Below, piece after piece: positions 59,871 through 64,000 of a DNA stretch of 64,000 nucleotides (the first letter of the stretch is position 1; the number at the start of each line of letters is the position of its first letter). The DNA comes from Tribonema minus (taxonomy: Eukaryota; Sar; Xanthophyceae; Tribonematales; Tribonemataceae). The position numbers and the translations under genes are program-made. The stretch is from NCBI GenBank assembly GCA_017506865.1, contig JAFCMP010000110.1:62001-126000 (forward strand), in the 5' to 3' direction. The notes beneath the pieces were generated by a model. It was not told the origin of the DNA, did not search any database, and saw nothing but the letters and a program-made list of their open reading frames with translations.

Positions 59871-61996
59871 TGCGGTGCGGCGCACGCTTCGGAATCAGGA
59901 CTATCACTGTGAACGCTGTTGCCCGGAGTGGTCAGCCATAACACCACAGCGGCGAGAACATGGTGAGTCAGCAGTCGTCCTGGACCCAGTGTTCAACGTA
60001 GAGAATCACATGCACCTAGATGCATGCCCTCCAGAATTGGGCGAGCTGACGTTCTTGGAGCGCCAGTGCATCACAGTGTATGTGCAGCTAATGCACGTAA
60101 TGCGCTTGCGTGGTGGACAATACGGCTACAGCGGCCACGACACGGTGTCTGTGGCGGATAGTTCAGCGAACGTTCAGCTTTTGGCGACAATGCTGCCGCG
60201 CCGCCTACAACCTGCAGAGCTGCCGGTGTTGATATTGAGACATAGCGGCTCACAGCGATGGGAGGACGAGATTTTTCTGTTCGTGCTGGTTTTGTGCGGC
60301 GCGCACTAGAGTGGTTGATCAGGCACTGTCCGCCGTACCGCGAGATCACTACCAATGACGATATGCTTGTAACCTATCCAGAGGATGGGGATCTCGAGGA
60401 CCGCCTGCGCACAGTTGCAATAAATCAATCTGGCCCGAGCACTGCAGCAGCAGATCACGAGGACGATTCTGATGACAGCTAGGACCCAGAAAGCGATGAG
60501 CACCGTGAACGCATGCAACGCAGGCTAGAGACAGTTCCAAGAATGAGAAGCTTGCAATGGACATGACTGCCAGCAGCAATGTTCATGCAGAAGGGCGCAA
60601 TGATGTTGGTGCGAGCTTGGACAGGCTTGCAGCGTCTGATCGGGTGGGGACGCGAGAGGCAGTGACGTCAAGCGATGTAAGTGCTGCAATGCAATATGTG
60701 TAGCAGTGCATTGCAATCGACGAGCACCATCTGTAAGCACACAGTAGAACGTATGGTAGGTGTGCAAATGTTTTATATTTGCTGACCTGAAATCATCCTG
60801 CTGATGGTTTGTCTTAGTTGACATGATTGATGCCCATGCGTGGCTGATCGTCTCGCTCTTTTGTTACCATTTGCACAGAGTCACAACACTTACAGCTATG
60901 TGCCAGCCATATGGATATCTCTCGAAACCCAAGCGAGGTCGAAGCGGCGCGAGAGTTCCTTGCAATCGACAAGCACCATCTGTAAGCACACAGTAGAACG
61001 TATGGTAGGTGTGCAAATGTTTTGTATTTGCTGACCTGAAATCAGCCTGCTGATGGTTTGTCTTAGTTGATATGATTGATGCCCATGCGTGGCTGATCGT
61101 CTCGCTCTCTTGTTACCATTTGCACAGGTTCACAACACTTACAGCTACGTGCCAGCCATCTCTCGAAACCCAAGCGATGTCGAAGCGGCGCGAGAGTTCC
61201 TTGCGAATAACCCGCAGGGACCTTCGCAGTTGCAATACCCATAGCGACTCAAATGGTCAACGAGTACACGACGCCATGGCTCTTCACATGCGCGTTCCCT
61301 CACATCTTCCCGTATGGCAACGGAGACCCGACGAGTCCGCAGCTGCAGTCACAGCCACACGTGGCCGCCGCATGCGAGCACTTGGTGCATTCTGCAATAA
61401 CAGACAGCAACGGCAACGTCGTGAGATACCCATTTGCTCAGGACACGTGTGCGTCTTTCATGGCATTGAGTATGCGCGACCGGCACACCGCTCTAGAGCA
61501 GGCAAGTGCACTCATGCGCCGCGACGCTGAGACAGCAGCCATGTCGCGGGAAGCGATGGAGCGTTTGCTACGCGACCCACGGCGACGCGCGCGGTTGCTG
61601 AACAAGTTTACGCGGTTTGCAGCGAAATCCACGGGCTCCCCAGGCTACTGGCACATGCGCCGATTGGACCTGCAGGCTAACTGCTACAACTACGGCGTGG
61701 GCTCGGCGTTCACCACGTTCTCGTCGGCGGCTCATCACTGGAGAGTCCTGCAACGCTTGTTGCCCGGCTACACGGAGGTGCAGGTGCGAGATGCGCGATT
61801 TCGCCATGCCCAGGCAGTCGCTAACCCAGCGCTCACTACGTGGTGGTTCATGGAGCGTTTACAAAGATGGCACAACCTCTTCGTTGGCAACCTTTTGTTC
61901 AGCGCTGTCTGGGACTGGTGGAGGATCGAGTATCAGAGCATTGTGAATGATGTGCCTGCCAGTGTGTGCGCATGCCGTTTGTGGGTGCAAAAGTGA
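59848..61996 (+). pseudogene. Helitron replicase remnant
   Basis: The first frame (59848-60309) has a CERCCPEW finger, PPELGELTFLERQCI, RLRGGQYGYSGHDT and LPRRLQPAELPV, the pre-Rep domain typical of Helitrons. A shift near 60275 leads to FVRRALEWLIRHCPPYREI. An exon (HNTYSYVPAISRNPSDVEAA) follows after a tandem duplication. Then a frame from 61253 gives TTPWLFTCAFPHIFPYGNGD, GSPGYWHMRRLDLQANCYNY, FTTFSSAAHHWRVLQRLL and FSAVWDWWRIEYQS, the Helitron helicase-like N-terminal domain. It stops at 61996 just where the HUH-type Rep motif should follow. Rep catalysis and helicase are missing. Confidence 0.8.
60712..61202 (+). repeat. 249-bp tandem duplication inside the Helitron
   Basis: 60712-60960 and 60961-61202 are nearly identical. 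Each holds an intron-like stretch, a TTTGCACAG acceptor and the exon encoding TYSYVPAI; the first copy carries an extra ATATGG. Confidence 0.9.
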
Positions 61997-62681
61997 TGGA
62001 TTAGCCATGTGAACACGTGCCACAAATGTGTAGAATACAACCACGGCATTGTGTGAAAGAGATGCGTCGTTGGCAAAACACTGCATGTTGTGGTTGTGCC
62101 GTAAGGTGACTCACGTGTGAACGAGCGCAATCGCCTCCATCACACGCACTTGCTTGAGAGGTGCTGTGAGGTGTCAGTGCGCAGTCTGCTCTGTTCGTCA
62201 TTGACCGTGTAGTGCAACCTCGTTAATAAGCCAGCTATGTGGAGTGTGCATTCAATTTGCGTTAATGAGCTCATGCAAGAGAACCTGCACTTCCATGCAT
62301 GTATGCGGCATTCAAAGTATCATCCACGTCAGGTGCCAACCAGAATTGTCAGCAGTGCATCACAATGCAGCATGGTGGAGAAGCAAGTAGCCTGAAGCAG
62401 CATCCGTGCACTATTTTCAGCAGCACAATGTGATGTGTTCATGTAGAATAGTAAGGCCATGCCTTGTCATCATGGCAGGGGTCAAGAAAGCAGGGCTGAC
62501 TGATGTTGACCTGTATGACATTGATGCTTATGATCTAGAGTTTGTCCCCGATGCGCAAGACATGAAATGGGCTGTCACAGGGCTGGCAAGTGTGCAGCCT
62601 GCCAGAGGGCAGAGATCCCCGGCCTGGTCCGGGTGCGGCTGCGCCGGCGAGGGAGGCGTAAACGCCGGGCCGCCGCCTCAC
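61997..62681. other. Intergenic, no gene recognised
   Basis: Open frames here are short and without recognisable motifs. The 3' end of the Helitron could not be located (no clear CTRR with hairpin). Confidence 0.35.
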
Positions 62682-63432
62682 TTAAAACGCCTTCTCGCTT
62701 CTCGTGCTCCGACCGACCCGCCCGACTGCCGTGTACCCTGGGGGGAGACTGGACAGGTCCAGCTGCAGCTGGACCTGGCCTCGCAGCTCGACGGTGCCGG
62801 AGACCGTGGCGTCGCCGTACTTGCCCCTGCACCGCGCGTTGGTGCTCTGCCTCTTGATGACGATGCACTTGCCGTCGAAGCACGAGTCCGAAGAGCTTGT
62901 GGTGTCGCGCTCGTTGAGGGTGACACAGTCCACCCGCAGATTGACCACTGCGGTGCCGACGGGACCCGGGCGCACCCCGCCGCCGCCGCTGGTCGAGTGG
63001 GAGCTTGAGGGATTTTTATCGTAGAAAGGGACCTCGACCTTGACCTTCGCATGCGCGAGCCCCTTCCTGTCCTGTGAGACGGTGAAAGTGCCCGCGTCGG
63101 CAATCGACTCGCTGCTGTAGAGCGTCGCGTGGTCCGAGCAGCACGTCAGAGAGGTCTCGTAGCTGCTAGAGGTGGATTTAAAGGTGGAGCTCGACGTGCG
63201 GCTGCCCTCGTCCTCGACGACGCAGTCCCTGAATTTCGAGTGGTGGTAACGGACCTCGACGTAGCTGTAATTGTTGTCGGGACCCCTGCTGCTGGAGGTG
63301 CTCCCGCCGCTGCCAGTCTCAGACCTGCGGAGCACGTTTATCTCGATAACCACCGCCTGGCCCCGGCAGATGACGGGATCGCCGTCGCCTCTCTCGACGG
63401 TCACGAACGCACGCTTGTCCTCGCGCTTGTAC
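62682..63432 (-). CDS. Last exon of a beta-rich, Ser-rich protein, unknown
   Basis: The exon begins after a GTGCAG acceptor (63433) and reads YKREDKRAFVTVERGDGDPV, alternating-strand segments (YSYVEVRYHHSKFRDCVV, AHAKVKVEVPFYDKNPSS, GTAVVNLRVDCVTLNERD) and Ser/Gly-rich loops. It ends at 62682. The pattern suggests a beta-sandwich protein. A preceding short exon may end at 63486 with a GTAAGG donor. No ATG is assigned. The GC-rich style resembles the genes at 34053, 34911 and 45502. Confidence 0.5.
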
Positions 63433-64000
63433 CTGCACGGAGATGGGTCGAGAAGAGGATGTACAGTAGCTGTCGCATACCTTACCGTACACAGAAGTGC
63501 AATAATTCAATGCGTTTAGTCACTGACAGGCTGTCGGACACTGGATCGACCCCACCCCCTTTGAAGCAGTTGGCATGGAGGAGCTGATGAGAAAACAAAT
63601 GCCCTGAGGCTGAGCAGGGCGTGGGAGTGGCATGTTGGGCGCCACGGTAACTGGTCGTGCTGTTCTTCGGGCGCGTGGCCTAGACTTCACATCCCGCGCG
63701 CATTGGCTCGCCGCTCACCAATCGCCCACGGCTGTCAGCGCAGGGTGATCCGGAGCTACATGGTCATCAGTGGCATCTCCGAGACCCTCCGCGAAGGGCC
63801 TACCCAGCAGCAGCGCGCCGACGAGTGCCGCGATCTTCAGCAGCTGTCTAGTCATGAGGGTGTTGTGAGGCGTCGGCTACTGCAGGAGATTTGCGCTGTT
63901 GAAGGTTGAAGCGGAATTGGTGATTCATTCGCCGTTATGCTGTTTCGCCTCGCTCTTTTATTTAATTTGAACAGGCGTTGGTTGTGTAGCCACGTTCCGG
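63433..64000. other. No gene recognised
   Basis: A short frame at 63703-63909 (68 codons) has no recognisable features. A 5' exon of the gene at 62682-63432 may lie near 63486-63530. Confidence 0.35.

Overview
The window looks like nuclear DNA of a unicellular eukaryote, most likely a green alga. Gene-like stretches are split by short introns with GTGAGT/GTAAGT donors and TGCAG/CACAG acceptors. One conserved two-exon gene, the ubiquitin-like modifier UBL5/Hub1, is clear at 1816-2597. Coding DNA is GC-rich, with Ala, Gln and Ser homopolymers and CAG runs, and the intergenic DNA is full of TG-rich minisatellites. I see no bacterial operon structure, no rRNA or tRNA I can support, and no CRISPR array. 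The species cannot be named from sequence alone.

Layout: (1) 0.7-2.6 kb: a divergent pair, an acidic unknown protein and UBL5. (2) 3.9-7.9 kb: a large, diverged inverted duplication carrying a three-exon gene fragment on each arm; the left arm has 1.58 kb that the right arm lacks. (3) 8.6-18.7 kb: a long multi-exon gene of unknown function whose exons from 12222 to 18666 join in phase. Just upstream of it, an intron-less ORF (9876-11351) carries two nuclease-like motif pairs. (4) 19.7-28.6 kb: small genes between repeat modules, including a CoiA-like nuclease, a coiled-coil protein and a decayed TnpB-family (Fanzor-type) RNA-guided nuclease. (5) 28.6-31.6 kb: a hAT transposon with an exact 8-bp target duplication. 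(6) 32.3-33.4 kb: an IQ-motif gene whose duplicate lies at 58.2 kb. (7) 34-46 kb: three small GC-rich genes, one cut in two by a 9.2-kb non-LTR retrotransposon that encodes an OTU protease and a reverse transcriptase with a restriction-like endonuclease, flanked by a 13-bp target duplication. (8) 46-52 kb: an atypical protein kinase and two oxygenase-like genes (cupin/JmjC-like, and a broken 2OG-Fe(II) gene). (9) 53.3-58.2 kb: a gag-only Copia-type LTR retrotransposon (290-bp LTRs, 5-bp target duplication) with a second hAT inserted in its gag, sitting exactly at the start codon of the duplicated IQ gene. (10) 59.8-62.0 kb: a decayed Helitron. (11) 62.7-63.4 kb: the last exon of an unknown beta-rich protein.

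Two repeat classes tie the window together. One is a family of about 15-bp mini-hairpins with variable stems and mostly three-base loops, often CGAAG, several containing the very stable d(GCGAAGC) motif. They are usually followed by CTTATAA and by arrays of GTGTCAATTGTGTC-type repeats. The other is an AT-rich block of about 300 bp present at 23.4 and 50.3 kb between such TG arrays.

The region reads as host DNA heavily reworked by nested mobile elements. Several intron-less genes (kinase, CoiA-like, TnpB-like, IQ-motif) are of types also common in giant algal viruses; a viral origin is possible but unproven. Frameshifts recur in many elements, often at homopolymers, so some may be assembly indels rather than biology.
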